Shown piece after piece: positions 18,148-19,145 of a DNA stretch of 19,145 nt. The position numbers and the translations under genes are program-made. Positions within the stretch are counted from its first letter, which is position 1; each line of letters starts with the position of its first letter. Below the pieces are notes generated by a model that was not told the origin of the DNA, did not search any database, and worked only from the letters and a program-made list of their open reading frames with translations. Location: the NCBI GenBank assembly GCA_910592205.1, contig CAJVPJ010000677.1, forward strand, positions 1 through 19,145, given 5' to 3'. The stretch is from Paraglomus occultum. Taxonomy: Eukaryota; Glomeromycota; Glomeromycetes; Paraglomerales; Paraglomeraceae.

Positions 18148-19145
18148 GACTGAATCTTGTGATTAAACTTGATTGTATGGCAATCACTGCAATTTGCAGG
18201 ATGCGTTGACAATAATGTAACTTGGTTTAAATATTACAATCACACTTTCGTTTCTCTTCTCTCTCATCCCTCGCACTCTTTCTCTCTTTTCTCGAATCAT
18301 CATTCCAATTATTATATACCTGTTTCCATCGCCCACTTGATTACTCGTTCTTATATACTATGATTTTGTATCGTCGTAGTTCGAGCACGAGCCGGACATT
18401 TTTCGTAACGTTGTATACGTTGTGAGAGTGTTCATTACTACGCTTCGGCTTTTGTGACCCTATCTACAAATCGAGGGTCGGAAAAACAGTTGTAGACATC
18501 TTGCAATGCTGTCGCGTTGTAAATGAAACGTTGACAAAATTTGTTTCCAGGTAGTAAACATCGACAGCAACTAGTGTAGTTCCTTCGATCATGGTATTAA
18601 AGTGCGAAGCACATTTCAATCGAGATGATACTAGTAATCAAGGGCTGACAGAAACACTTATTTAAGACAAGAATCATGAAGATGAATACATATGCATGAA
18701 TTGTTAACGCAACGCAATAGTAATATCTTCAACGAGTACGTTGCATAGTGGGGGAGGATGATGAAAAGACACGGACAGTTCTTAGCACTCTTGGTTAATA
18801 TCATTTACGAAAGGAAGGTGGCAGAGAAAACACCTGTTTTGCATTTTCTCAACTCAAGTCCATTGCCATAAGCAAAAGAAGGTTATTTTTCGATAAAATC
18901 GAAAAATCGGCCTGTATCAGAAAGCGACTTTGAAATCTGTGGGATGGACAATTGGCAAGCGAAGAGTTTACGTTGGTGAATGGAGTTCATCCTGGCAAAT
19001 TTGACATATGATAGAGAAACACAAGCAGCTTGCGATTTACAACTTCCGAAAAATACGGAAAGCAAACATATCTTTTTTTACTCTGTCTATAATCGCCGTA
19101 AATCCACTCGAAAAGAACAGAATATTACAAATAAAGACAACCTTG
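18148..19145. other. right end, no gene supported
   Basis: A pyrimidine-rich tract at about 18245-18297 (TTCTCTTCTCTCTCATCCCT and onward). A minus-strand frame at 18883-19065 has two Cys near its start and an ATG only in the second half; it could be a terminal exon, but no splice site or promoter confirms it. No repeat shared with the left end of the window was seen. Confidence 0.4.

Noticed and set aside
1-19145. Terminal direct repeats marking the window as a complete circular segment
   Set aside because: No shared sequence was seen between the first and last hundred bases.

Overview
The window looks like eukaryotic, probably insect, DNA with very low gene density. It is AT-rich, holds microsatellites and decayed transposon sequence, has short introns with GTAAGT donors and pyrimidine-rich CAG acceptors, and uses TATA boxes placed about 33 bases before insect-type initiators. 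No conserved housekeeping gene, rRNA, tRNA, CRISPR array or bacterial-type operon was seen. Small duplicated genes of unknown family, on both strands, separated by kilobases of non-coding DNA, resemble a polydnavirus proviral segment of a parasitoid wasp. That is a resemblance only: no known polydnavirus gene family and no terminal excision repeat was recognised, so an ordinary insect intergenic region remains possible.

Layout. Positions 1-1520 hold a G/C hairpin with a long C run, a 53-bp tandem repeat, and weak coding candidates. Positions 2669-2896 (minus) and 5369-5483 (plus) are two inverted relics of one unknown gene family. Positions 4428-5197 hold a broken frame that starts with a BEL/Pao-like retrotransposon protease fragment and continues into a Thr/Pro-rich frame. 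Positions 5652-6189 hold a spliced gene of unknown function. Positions 6450-7260 hold two tandem copies, one truncated and one frameshifted, of a polar protein family. Its two intact members lie on the minus strand at 11866-12402 and 17180-17740. Positions 8821-9447 hold a CA-rich tract followed by a GC-rich hairpin-bearing minisatellite.

The main system is this four-copy family: polar, Asn/Ser/Tyr/Pro-rich proteins of about 180 residues with a shared central SYQxNPSV motif, a CPL motif and a short C-terminal segment. The two intact genes have a similar promoter layout and related sequence around the stop codon. Both sit between two direct repeats (perfect over 50 bases) 6.7 kb apart, which could be recombination or excision sites. 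What the proteins do is not visible from the sequence; neither intact copy has an evident signal peptide or membrane segment in its single-exon form.
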